Assembly: GCA_012295275.1 (NCBI GenBank)
Contig: CM022671.1
Coordinates: 34,561,683-34,581,682, forward strand
DNA: 20,000 nt
Direction: 5' to 3'
DNA from: Chrysomallon squamiferum
Taxonomy: Eukaryota; Mollusca; Gastropoda; Neomphalida; Peltospiridae
How positions within the stretch are numbered: the stretch's first letter is position 1; every line of letters begins with the position of its first letter. Positions 9,110 to 18,246 of this stretch are shown piece after piece. The position numbers and the translations under genes were made by a program. The notes beneath the pieces were generated by a model. The model was not told the origin of the DNA. It did not search any database and saw nothing but the letters and a program-made list of their open reading frames with translations.

Positions 9110-9467
9110 GATATATGTACAGATTTAGATATAAGCTGACAGACATATGTAAATAAAGATAAGTAGATAGAAAGATAGGTAGAGACGACAGAGAGACAGA
9201 TTTATGTATAGATAGGCAAACAGACAGACAGATATATATATATATATATAGATGGAGAAATAGATAGATATATAGATAGACACAGAGACAGATAACTAGA
9301 CAGATAGATACATAGATAAACTGATACAAAAAATAGGAAGAGAGATAGACAGACATATAGTGCATATATACATTTACGTAGATAGATAATTAAACAGAAA
9401 GACAGATATATAGATAGACAGACATGCAGACATACAGACATACGTAAATAGATAAATAAATAGACAT

Positions 9468-9522
<55 letters not shown>

Positions 9523-9552
9523 GACAACATACAGGCAGACATAGATAGATAC
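9110..9552 (+). repeat. GATA/GACA tetranucleotide field
   Basis: Irregular mixing of GATA, GACA and ATAC-like units runs over about 440 bp. A purer GATA core lies at about 9471-9510 and a TA run near 9234-9250. The composition is like that of Bkm-type GATA/GACA satellites. Confidence 0.9.
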
Positions 9553-9630
9553 CTGGCTTAAAACGGCTGGAAACTTTTAACTTTTATGCACTAAATACGT
9601 TCTGAACATGAGTGTGAGAAAGGTTTTGGA

Positions 9631-9633
<3 letters not shown>

Positions 9634-9666
<33 letters not shown>
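9634..9666 (+). repeat. Poly(A) run of 33
   Basis: The longest A run in the window. It may be a retroposon tail, but the preceding 70 bp show no recognisable body and I found no flanking duplication. Confidence 0.9.
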
Positions 9667-9668
<2 letters not shown>

Positions 9669-10125
9669 ACAAACGCACAAATGTTTCAACACGTTGGCAG
9701 TGATCCAAACGAAATATTTGTGAATATCAGTATCAGATGACACTAACGAGTGAAGCGTCACAAACTCGTTTTAAAAACAGAGATCATCATTATCTGGGGA
9801 AGTTTAAAATTTATTATGAACCGTGGACTAAATAATTAACGTAAGTGTAAAACGAAAATTGAGTCAGAAACCTCTGAGTACGATTTAAAGTTCAGTTAAT
9901 GGATGTACACCTGCACTGATGGACCTGACGATGAATGGATGCATGCACGGATGGATGGATGAAGGATGGAAGGAAGAAATGCAAGACGAATGGACGTATA
10001 GATAAACAAATAAAAAAGTAAACAAGTGTAGAACAGATATACCAGCTGCAATTCCGAAGAATTGTTTCTCTAAACTGCATATTTCACTGCTACAATAATC
10101 ACGTAATAAAGTGCGCAAATAATAT
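9667..10125. other. Unique AT-rich DNA with a short GGAT array
   Basis: Nothing coding is seen. A degenerate GATG/GGAT repeat lies at about 9925-9985. The Ser/His/Pro-rich minus-strand frames across it derive from that repeat. Confidence 0.6.
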
Positions 10126-10138
10126 TAGTTGGATATCA

Positions 10139-10286
10139 CCAACTACAGTACTCTCTACAATACTCTCTACAATACTCACTCACTCACTCACTCACTCTCT
10201 CACTCTCTCACTCTCTCTCTGTCTGTCTCTTTCTCTGTGCCTGGCTTACATTTATATATCTCTAACACAAATTCAAACACCCACTC

Positions 10287-10336
<50 letters not shown>

Positions 10337-10349
10337 TCACACACACAAA

Positions 10350-10384
<35 letters not shown>

Positions 10385-10395
10385 CACAGTTAAAC
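10139..10395 (+). repeat. ACTC/CTCT repeat followed by compound (CA)n
   Basis: Three copies of a TACTCTCTACAA-like unit (about 10148-10175) run into (ACTC)n and CTCT, a short unique gap, and then (CA)n with AAAC interruptions from about 10289 to 10382. The 108-codon plus-strand frame here is repeat translation only. Confidence 0.92.
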
Positions 10396-10440
10396 ACAGA
10401 CACACATACATACATCGTTTCTTTCGAGAAGTCCTATTCT

Positions 10441-10477
10441 AAAAAAAAAAAATAATAATAATAATAATAATAATAAC
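10441..10477 (+). repeat. Poly(A) plus (AAT)n
   Basis: A run of A passes directly into about eight AAT units, a junction typical of a microsatellite born from a poly(A) tail. Confidence 0.85.
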
Positions 10478-10510
10478 AAAAAAAAGACTGAGGTAAAATC
10501 GCGACTTAAA

Positions 10511-10663
10511 TTAAAACTGCCAACTTACCAGACGGAAATTCCTAGACTGCAGTGGTGCTTTCATCAAGCTTGGACTGACTGATTCGATTACAACATTAGC
10601 GATCGCCTCACTGAAGCAGATACCGATAAAGACCACCCCGGGCTTCCGTAGATGAGACAGCAT
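10511..10663 (-). CDS. 50-codon open frame in a GC-richer island, function unknown
   Basis: On the minus strand an ATG at 10663 opens a frame beginning MLSHLRKPGVVFIGICFSEA and ending NFRLVSWQF, with TAA at 10513-10511. The residue mix is protein-like, with a hydrophobic core segment (about residues 9-26), and there is no simple-repeat bias. The island (about 10525-10665) is distinctly richer in G+C than the DNA around it. A strong donor motif CTG|GTAAGT lies inside the frame at 10529/10528, but I see no good acceptor upstream. It may be a small gene, a single exon with a missed acceptor, or a fragment of a dispersed repeat. I lean to repeat or fossil, without proof. Confidence 0.3.
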   Translation of the reverse strand: MLSHLRKPGVVFIGICFSEAIANVVIESVSPSLMKAPLQSRNFRLVSWQF

Positions 10664-10689
10664 ATGTTACTAAACACTATCTACTACTT

Positions 10690-10975
10690 CATCTTCAGTC
10701 CTTACTTCGTTTATTTTTTATTTTTTGTTTTGTTTAAATTGAATCTTGGATTTTCTGCTTATCATTTCTTTTTTTTTTTTTACCCTATTTTTTAATTTAA
10801 TTTTATATTTATTTGTTTCTATTTATTTATTTATTTATTTATTTACTTTTTTACTTTTTTCTGTTTATTATTTACTAACTTCTTCTTAATGGTGTTTTCT
10901 TACATTCGTTCACCTGTGTGCTTATTCTTTCGTTTAGACAAACATTCGTTTATTCATGTCCCATAAAAAATATTC
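10690..10975. other. T-rich sequence with (TTTA)n, no gene
   Basis: Poly(T) stretches and a TTTA run near 10815-10850 dominate. No coding frame or RNA gene is seen. Confidence 0.7.
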
Positions 10976-10985
10976 TAATAATACC

Positions 10986-11019
<34 letters not shown>
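10976..11019 (+). repeat. (AAT)n array
   Basis: About fourteen AAT-type units with ACC/ACA interruptions at both ends. Confidence 0.92.
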
Positions 11020-11020
<1 letters not shown>

Positions 11021-11355
11021 CAAAGCCAAGTTAAATTGTATTGACTGGTTATTTAAAAACTAAAGGTTATTTTTCTTTTAAGCAACGGTAAAAGATTGCC
11101 GTGTTTAATTAAGACAGGTTTACAAAATCAATAAAGAAATAGTCATAATGTTAAAGTTTTAAACATCTGCAAGCTGTGAACAAATAATCATAGCACTTGT
11201 AAAACGTGTTGCGTTTATACAGCTGGATGCCTGCACTGTATACACTTGTGTTGACTATAAATTTTAAAATAAATTTAAACTTTTAGAATGAGTTTTACCT
11301 CGATATCACGTTTTGTTAATGTAACGATTTTTAATTTTACGCTCTACAGTTCAAA
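11020..11355. other. Unique AT-rich DNA, nothing recognised
   Basis: There are multiple stops in all frames. A 7-bp inverted repeat TATACAG/CTGTATA near 11217-11244 is the only structure seen. Confidence 0.55.
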
Positions 11356-11361
11356 TAGTGT

Positions 11362-11379
11362 CAGCTACTACAACTATTG

Positions 11380-11431
<52 letters not shown>

Positions 11432-11690
11432 TACTACTACTAATAATAATAATAATATAACAATAATAATAATAACAGTGTTGATAGTAGTAACAGCAGT
11501 TGTAGTAGTAGTAATAGTATTAGTAGAAGTAGCAGTAGCAGTCGTAGCAGTAGAAGTAACAACAGTAGTTGTAGCAGTGATAGTCACAGTCGTAGTTGTA
11601 GCAGCAGTAATAACAGCAGTAGTAGTTACTGTTATAGTAGTAGTAACAGTTATAATTTCGACAGTAAACTAGTAGCAGTTACTAACTAAT
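11362..11690 (+). repeat. Trinucleotide array switching from CTA to AAT to TAG
   Basis: (CTA)n (about 11366-11442) is followed by AAT units (about 11443-11477) and then a long degenerate AGT/AGC/AAC run to about 11680. CTA and TAG are reverse complements, so the two arms can pair across the AAT-rich middle. Open frames of Thr or Val on the two strands are artefacts. Confidence 0.93.
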
Positions 11691-12090
11691 TAAACGAATA
11701 ACAAATATAATTCCTGCTTTGTTTGTGTTTTCTTTTAATCTACTTACCGTTTATCAAACGTTACATCCTACTGCAAAATTCCACGTATGATAGATAATAC
11801 CACAGTATTTTCAATTTCCCATTTTTTTACGAAACGTGCGGCGTTTAAAAACCGCCGATTCCAGTTACCGTCTGCTTCGATGTCTGACGAACTGGAGCAG
11901 CCGATTAATACTGCATTACGCGCCTTCACAACACAACTTAAATACATTTTAACTGATCTCTGTTGTCACTGTTGTTATGTCTGGTTCAACTATATCCCCC
12001 CTCGGGGATATGACTAATGGAACTCGCCAACTAATATAATAATAAGAAAGATAAACCTGTCTAAATGTTACTCAGGTTGTGTAAACCGTT
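11691..12090. other. Unique sequence, no supported gene
   Basis: It contains a 76-codon plus-strand open frame (11787-12017) without recognisable domain or splice context. A hairpin-forming inverted repeat lies at its 3' end (11992-12011). Confidence 0.4.
11992..12011. repeat. 8-bp perfect inverted repeat ATATCCCC-CCTC-GGGGATAT
   Basis: Eight perfect base pairs close a four-base loop. A GC-rich stem of this kind stands out in AT-rich surroundings. No T run follows, so it is not a classic terminator, which would not be expected in a eukaryote in any case. Confidence 0.75.
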
Positions 12091-12093
12091 TTC

Positions 12094-12186
<93 letters not shown>

Positions 12187-12310
12187 GCTCTTTTTGTTTT
12201 GCAATTAATGAGCGTTTTATTATTACTGTTATTGTTATTAGTTAGAAATAGTAGTAGTAGTAGTAGTAGCAGCAGCAGTAGTAGAAGTAGTAGCAGTAGT
12301 AACTAGTTTA
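12094..12310 (+). repeat. (AAT)n, ATT-rich gap, then AGT/AGC array
   Basis: About 90 bp of AAT with one AAC interruption runs to 12184. A short gap with TTATTATTACTG follows, and then AGT/AGC units at about 12250-12303. It repeats the AAT-then-AGT order of other arrays in the window. Confidence 0.92.
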
Positions 12311-12356
12311 TTTATACATGTATATCAGTGTATCTGCTCACAGACATACACACACC

Positions 12357-12384
12357 TTTATCTATCTGTCTATCTGTCTATCTG

Positions 12385-12418
<34 letters not shown>
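12357..12418 (+). repeat. (TCTA)n/(TCTG)n array
   Basis: TCTATCTG alternation becomes pure TCTA. It is the reverse-complement class of the GATA/GACA field at 9110-9552. Confidence 0.93.
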
Positions 12419-12765
12419 CTATTCCATTCCAGTGCATTTCCATTAAAACAGTACATTTCTACACATATCAGTTTTCTGCGGTGTAACAAACAGAAAAACG
12501 AAGCGAGAGAAACTTGGCTGATGAGAAAAAAAACAGAAAGAGAGAGAGAGAAACAAAAACAGAGAGAGACAGGAAGAGAGAAGGATTCTGTTCCAGCATA
12601 AATAAGAGAAGTTATTTTTCATTCAGGTGTCTGACACACACAACAAGAGAGAGGCCTGGAGCTCTCGTGTACCTGCCAGTCAGAAAACAGAACAGTGACA
12701 CGGAATCTTCACGTATCAACACTAAACACAATACGCACACGAAACGAAACAGCTGAGGACAAAAT
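12419..12765. other. Unique and purine-rich DNA, no supported gene
   Basis: Purine-rich AGAG/AAAC stretches lie near 12500-12590. An 80-codon plus-strand frame (12514-12756) draws its charged residues from this composition and is not called as a gene. Confidence 0.5.
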
Positions 12766-12775
12766 GACGGTTGTA

Positions 12776-13645
<870 letters not shown>

Positions 13646-13649
13646 TATT

Positions 13650-13752
13650 TGTTTGTGTGTTCTTCCTCACTGGAATGTGTGTTTCTCTGTGTGTGTCTGT
13701 GTGTGTGTGTGTGTGTGTCTGTGTGTGTGTATGTGTGTGTGTATGTGTGTAC
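13650..13752 (+). repeat. (GT)n with CT and AT interruptions
   Basis: An imperfect GT array of about 100 bp, with TCTG and TATG interruptions. Confidence 0.9.
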
Positions 13753-14010
13753 TTAGAATTGAATATTCTCTGTCTTATGCACGTCTGAATAGACTCTGCA
13801 TATAGACAATATTCGGCAACGCACTGGCGCAGGAGGACAAAGTCCAATCACGACATCACAAAACCTGTCAGATACCGCTGACATTCTTTCGCCCGCACTC
13901 CAACGCCATCAGACAAATCTTTTCAATAACCGAGGGTAATCATCGCTTCCTAAGATGCATTCCATTCTTTGTCTTTCGTCTTTCTTACGTAGGTTTTTCT
14001 TTGGATGCAT
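13753..14010. other. Unique sequence, nothing recognised
   Basis: Somewhat GC-richer around 13815-13930, but no bounded open frame or structure could be supported. Confidence 0.45.
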
Positions 14011-14020
14011 ATGTTTGTTT

Positions 14021-14024
14021 TTGT

Positions 14025-14083
<59 letters not shown>

Positions 14084-14122
14084 TGCCTCTTTAGTTTGTT
14101 GAATATATTTATTGTATTGTAA

Positions 14123-14205
<83 letters not shown>
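14021..14205 (+). repeat. (GT)n, short gap, then (TC)40
   Basis: GT repeats (about 14022-14075) are followed by GAGAGAGAGTG, a 40-bp unique gap and pure TC from 14125 to 14205. Confidence 0.95.
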
Positions 14206-14207
<2 letters not shown>

Positions 14208-14269
14208 ACGAATATGTACATAACACACAATTCACTACATATTTTTATTCAGATCTAACTGAGAGAAAC

Positions 14270-14575
14270 GACTGAAGAAATGGAAAGGAAAAAAAAAGAT
14301 TAATAAACGATGAAAGGAAATGAAACGTTTAAAGAAAAATGTGCAAGTAATAAAGAGAGAACAACATAAAATAAAAATAAAAATAAAATAAACAAAGAGG
14401 ACAATGAGTAAAACTGAAATTAAAAGGAAACAAACAAATAAAAAGAAAAGCAAGAAATAAAGAAGACAATTTAAATAAAATAAATAAAAGCAATAAAAAG
14501 AGACAGAAAAACTAAAGAATAAAGGCAGAGAGTGCAATTAAAACAACATATATATATATATATTTTTTAAATTTT
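14270..14575 (+). repeat. A/purine-rich low-complexity region with AAATA motifs
   Basis: The plus strand is dominated by A and G with recurrent AAATAAA and AAAGAA words, and a (TA)n run near 14550. The Phe/Leu-rich frame on the minus strand is a composition effect. Confidence 0.7.
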
Positions 14576-14631
14576 GAAATGTAAATGTGTAGGATCTAAT
14601 TTCACGTTTAGGCCTGGGCTTTGAGAAAGAA

Positions 14632-14672
14632 GACAGACATACATACAGACAGACAGACAGACAGAGAGACAG
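14632..14672 (+). repeat. (CAGA)n/(CATA)n short array
   Basis: A run of about ten CATA and CAGA units. Confidence 0.9.
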
Positions 14673-14970
14673 TGATTACTGAAAGGGCGTAACCAATTTA
14701 TTAAACACAACCTTTCCATACTCCAAACATTACAGAGGAAATTCAAGTCCTCAAAGAAAGCTTTTCTTTTAGCAAATATAATAAAACCATAATATAATTA
14801 CATTTAGAAAAAAGTGAATTGGTTTTCAAGGGAAAAACAAATTCTTAGTAAGTATTTGCAGAAACGATTACTGCTATAAGAGAAGAATAAAAGAAACACG
14901 AGAAAACCAAGAAATATTGTTTTACTAACTTTTAGTAAAAAATTTAAAATGTAAGTATTATTTTTCTTAT
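14673..14970. other. Unique AT-rich DNA, nothing recognised
   Basis: No open frame of coding character and no structure were seen. Confidence 0.55.
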
Positions 14971-14975
14971 TTGTA

Positions 14976-15150
14976 TTCTTGTTGTTGCTGTTGGTGTTGT
15001 TATTGCTGCTGTTATTATTATTAATATTATTGTTGTTGTTGTTATTATTATATTATATTATATTATATTACATTACCTTATATTTTATTATATTAGTGGT
15101 AGTAGCAGATGATGCTGTAGTAGTGGCAGAAGTAGTACTAGTAGTATTTT
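14976..15150 (+). repeat. GTT/ATT array, TATTA array, then AGT/AGC array
   Basis: GTT and GCT trinucleotides pass to ATT, then to TTATA pentamers (about 15045-15095), then to GTAGTAGCAG-type units to about 15146. Confidence 0.88.
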
Positions 15151-15510
15151 GTATAATATATTATTTCTTATACTCGTTCTGTAACTTATATATGAACATC
15201 AAATAACCAGGGAAAAAATAAACGAATAATAAAACAAGGAATAATGCTGACAAGCAAAAGCAAACAATAAATTATTATTAATATCCACCATGAAATATGA
15301 CTCATAATAGCATTCGTCGATCCGTCTGTCTAATTTATCCTTTAACACGACAGAGAACGTCCACACGGTAAACGCAAACAAACAATATAGCACTTTCATA
15401 TCCCAAACGCCTTCGAAAGAAAAAAAAAAAAATCATCACGAAAGTCTTCTTTCGATAAACGAAAAGATCATTTCGCTTCCTTCTCAACACCGAGACATCA
15501 AACCGAGATG
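15151..15510. other. Unique AT-rich sequence, no supported gene
   Basis: Minus-strand open frames here (66 and 137 codons) contain Phe runs from poly(A) on the plus strand and have no recognisable domain. I do not call them. Confidence 0.5.
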
Positions 15511-15514
15511 CAGC

Positions 15515-15540
15515 AAAAAAAAAAAAAAAAAAAAAAAAAA
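15515..15540 (+). repeat. Poly(A) run of 26
   Basis: A26 follows CAGC and ends at GGTAATTT. A shorter A13 lies about 100 bp upstream (near 15421). Confidence 0.9.
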
Positions 15541-16025
15541 GGTAATTTAAATCGAGTCTTTCAAAAGAACCGGGGTTGAAGACTGAGTCGGAGGAGAGAG
15601 CGTGACACGAAAAAAAAACAACAACAAAACAACCCAGCGATTTTTGGCTTGACGAAAACTGACTCCATTGGCTTTTCGTACGATCGTCGGAACCTATTAC
15701 TTTGGTAATCCAATTTGAGTGGAAAGCCAGACGCGTTGAACTAATCACATTGGCCGGGATGTATGGGAAGCAGCGTTATTAGCAAGCAGTGTAGGAGGTT
15801 TATAGTTCTGTGAAAAATCTAATAAGGATTTGTAGATTTCGTTGTCAGATTTGTTAATAGCTGGGTCGCCTGTTGTTGTCGTTGTCGTCGTCGTGTGAAA
15901 TCTTTTGTTGCTGCACTTTGATGGATGATGTCAAAATCAGTTGAGATTTTTCAAATTTCCATAAGTTGTAAACAGCACGCAAGTTACAGATAAATGGATG
16001 TCTCTATATTGCTTGCTTTGTGTTA
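15541..16025. other. Unique sequence, no supported gene
   Basis: Includes a GTT/GTC stretch near 15870-15895. No bounded open frame was found. Confidence 0.5.
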
Positions 16026-16028
16026 ATA

Positions 16029-16085
16029 GAAGAAGAAGATGATGGAAATGAAGATGATATTGATGATGATGATGATGAGAAAGCA
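16029..16085 (+). repeat. GAA/GAT trinucleotide repeat
   Basis: GAA units followed by GAT units. Read in one frame with the sequence beyond, it gives an acidic Glu/Asp-rich peptide ending CQLSK and a TGA at 16134-16136. This is most simply a repeat translation, but see the separate finding. Confidence 0.85.
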
Positions 16086-16100
16086 GAATTAAGGGAAAAA

Positions 16101-16156
16101 GATTATGATGACGAATATTGTCAGTTATCAAAGTGATGATATTCGTCATCATAATC
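16101..16156. repeat. Strong hairpin: 18-bp perfect inverted repeat
   Basis: The arm GATTATGATGACGAATAT (16101-16118) is repeated exactly in reverse complement at 16139-16156. The pairing can extend inwards by five more pairs (two of them G-U), leaving a loop of about 10 nt. The transcript of either strand would form a 56-nt hairpin. Its origin within GAT-rich sequence suggests an inverted duplication of a repeat edge. A small-RNA precursor is an alternative without direct evidence. Confidence 0.8.
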
Positions 16157-16265
16157 ACACTGTGAAGATGAACAAATATTTTAAAAGAATATCAAGAAGA
16201 GAAAATAAATGACAGACAGACATGGAGAGAGATAGATATAGATAAACGTAGTTAAAAATAGCTCA

Positions 16266-16448
16266 CGACGTCATGAATTAAGCTTAACGTCATAATTATA
16301 TCACTTAGATTGTTAAATATAACATGAAGATCCGCACAGTTCAACATTATACGCAGTCGAAATAGAATTGTACTCATAGCTAAACCTCTGTGACGTCATC
16401 ATGAATATTATAAATACACACACTTTAACAAAATTAATTATGACGTAA
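16266..16448. promoter_or_regulatory. Cluster of four CRE-like sites with a TATA box
   Basis: Within 183 bp lie CGACGTCA (16266-16273), TAACGTCA (16285-16292), a perfect CRE TGACGTCA (16391-16398) and TGACGTAA (16441-16448). TATAAATA at 16409-16416 begins 11 bp beyond the perfect CRE. CRE is the established site of CREB/ATF bZIP factors. The flanks of the second and fourth sites share a 12-bp inverted repeat (ACGTCATAATTA). No gene start is recognisable just downstream, so promoter activity is inferred only. Confidence 0.4.
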
Positions 16449-16552
16449 TAACATGCACGGAATAAACCAATAAACATAAAGTGCTAGAAGGCAAAATGTG
16501 TAAGGGTAATAGAACTTGTATTTCACAATGCTGTCGACAACCTTCCTTAATC

Positions 16553-16574
16553 TTTTTTTTTTTTTTTTTTTTTT
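16553..16574 (+). repeat. Poly(T) run of 22
   Basis: An isolated T22. On the minus strand it could be a retroposon tail, but I saw no body. Confidence 0.85.
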
Positions 16575-16746
16575 GTTAAGATTAGCTCTTTTGACCACAC
16601 TAAAGCTTTTCCGTTCTAAAAAGTAAATATTGGTCACTTATTATAAGGTAAAGAATAAAACAAAATAGTAACTGGTCTCTTTTGCTATATTCACATTGCG
16701 AAATGGAGCAGAGGTAAGAAGCTTTATTTTCTGAAGCTTTAGCTGT

Positions 16747-17023
16747 CAGGGGTGGATCCAGTTTCGTTTTGCAGGAGGGGGAAGGAGGGGAATCTTCAAG
16801 AAATTTGAATTATATTTATTTATTTATTTATTTTATAGTCAATCCTTTATTTATTTTTGAAAAATCGGCAGCGTCAAATTTGTGTCTGTGATACCACTTA
16901 GAATCTGATGACACTTAATAAGTGTTTTCCAGTAAGTATATTTACAGTAACGTTAGTTATTCACACGATAGGTACTTGTTTTGAGACCCCCCATGGAACT
17001 ATTTGTAGATCCGACCCTACCTG
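16747..17023 (+). mobile_element. Probable degenerate hAT-type MITE
   Basis: The left end CAGGGGTGGATCCAG is followed by a G-rich stretch, and the right end has ACCCCCCATGGA and then GATCCGACCCTACCTG. The right end reversed reads CAGGTAGGGTCGGATC, so GGG-T-GGATC is shared by the termini in inverted orientation, with the G-rich and C-rich subtermini facing each other. This terminal style is familiar from hAT-like non-autonomous elements. The flanking 8-mers TTAGCTGT and TTACAGGT agree at only 5 of 8 positions, so the copy is old or the borders are off by a few bases. It encloses a short (TTTA)n. Confidence 0.45.
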
Positions 17024-17168
17024 TTACAGGTGCAAAGACTGATAAATGGCAATCGGTTAAAAAACATAAGTTAGATTATCTTAATAGCAGCTTAGTATAC
17101 TGCGTCGGTAACGTTACATCACTTTCATTTCATATACACTGTTTTATACATTGTGGAAGTTAATACCA

Positions 17169-17169
<1 letters not shown>

Positions 17170-17259
<90 letters not shown>

Positions 17260-17660
17260 TAATAATAACTATAATATTAATAATAATAAATAATTATTAT
17301 AATAATAACCATAATAATAATCATAATGATAATAATAACTATAATAATAATAATAATAATAATAATAATTACAATAATAATCATAAATAGTCATAATAAT
17401 AGCAGTAGAAGTAATAGCAATGGTAGTAGATGTTATAGTAGTTACAGTAGTCATAGTAGTAGCCGTAGTCGTAATAGTAGAAGTAATGGTCGAAGTGATG
17501 GTATTGGTGATAGCAGAAGCAGGAATAATAGTAACAGTAGTAGTAGTAGTAGTAGTTGTTGTTGTAACCGTAACAGCAGAAATAATAATAGTACTAGTAG
17601 CAGTAACAGTAGTAATAGTACAGTAGTAGAGAAACATCACCAGTAATAGTAGTTTTATTA
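17170..17660 (+). repeat. Large (AAT)n array grading into AGT/AGC/AGA triplets
   Basis: AAT with GAT, AAC and CAT variants runs for about 230 bp, then AGT/AGC/AAT triplets for another 250 bp. Codon-like regularity makes all frames open with Ile, Asn, Ser or Val runs, and none of it is coding. Confidence 0.93.
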
Positions 17661-18160
17661 GAGTTTTGGTGGTATTAGTGGTGATAATAGTACTTATACT
17701 AACAATAACTCATAATCAAATGCTACAAACGTTTTAAAAACAAACTGTTTTCATGTAATTAAATTTTCTAGAACAAATGTGACATTATCTGAAATATGAA
17801 AATTAATTACGTCCAATGTAAAAAAAAAACGCTAACTTAAAAGTTTGTGTTTAATTATAACGTTCTGTAAACACTTGATGAAAAACAGCACTGTTTAACA
17901 GTTAAAAATGTCTTATGAATACGTTGTTATTTGAAAGATAGTCTTAATGAACAGACCTTGGAATGCAAGAAATGTCTAACATACACACACGGAGACAGAG
18001 AGAGAGATACGAGAAGAAACATTTTGTTTATTTTTGTACGTGTGGGAGTCTGTGTCCAACAATTACAAAACAATTAACCTTCACTTTTGTGTCTGCTTAC
18101 GGCAAACCGAAACTCACTTTGCCTAATGACGTTGAAACTACACGTTTTTCAAAAACAGAT
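17661..18160. other. Unique AT-rich DNA, nothing recognised
   Basis: A 66-codon plus-strand frame (17963-18163) overlaps an AGAGAG stretch and has no recognisable feature. Confidence 0.5.
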
Positions 18161-18162
18161 TA

Positions 18163-18246
18163 AGAAAAAAAAAAATAAAGAAAAAAATAATTAGATAAAA
18201 AAAAGAAAAAACAAAAGAAAACAGAAAACAAAGAAAGAAAAATAAT
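18163..18246 (+). repeat. A/purine-rich low-complexity tract
   Basis: About 80 bp almost wholly of A with scattered G. Confidence 0.8.

Noticed and set aside
11740-11772. A second possible minus-strand microexon: acceptor GGAATTTTGCAG and donor GTAAGTAG separated by 23 nt
   Set aside because: The 23 nt contain a stop in each of the three frames (TAG, TAA, TGA), so it cannot be an internal coding exon. It is also far from the supported exon.
14235-14537. 100-codon Phe/Leu-rich minus-strand frame resembling a membrane protein
   Set aside because: The plus strand here is A/purine-rich low-complexity DNA, so the hydrophobic translation follows from composition.
15335-15748. 137-codon minus-strand frame
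   Set aside because: It is interrupted by Phe runs from two poly(A) tracts and shows no recognisable domain or splice context.
17151-17646. Ile/Asn/Ser/Val-rich frames across the AAT/AGT arrays
   Set aside because: Trinucleotide repeats leave every frame open. There is no evidence of coding.
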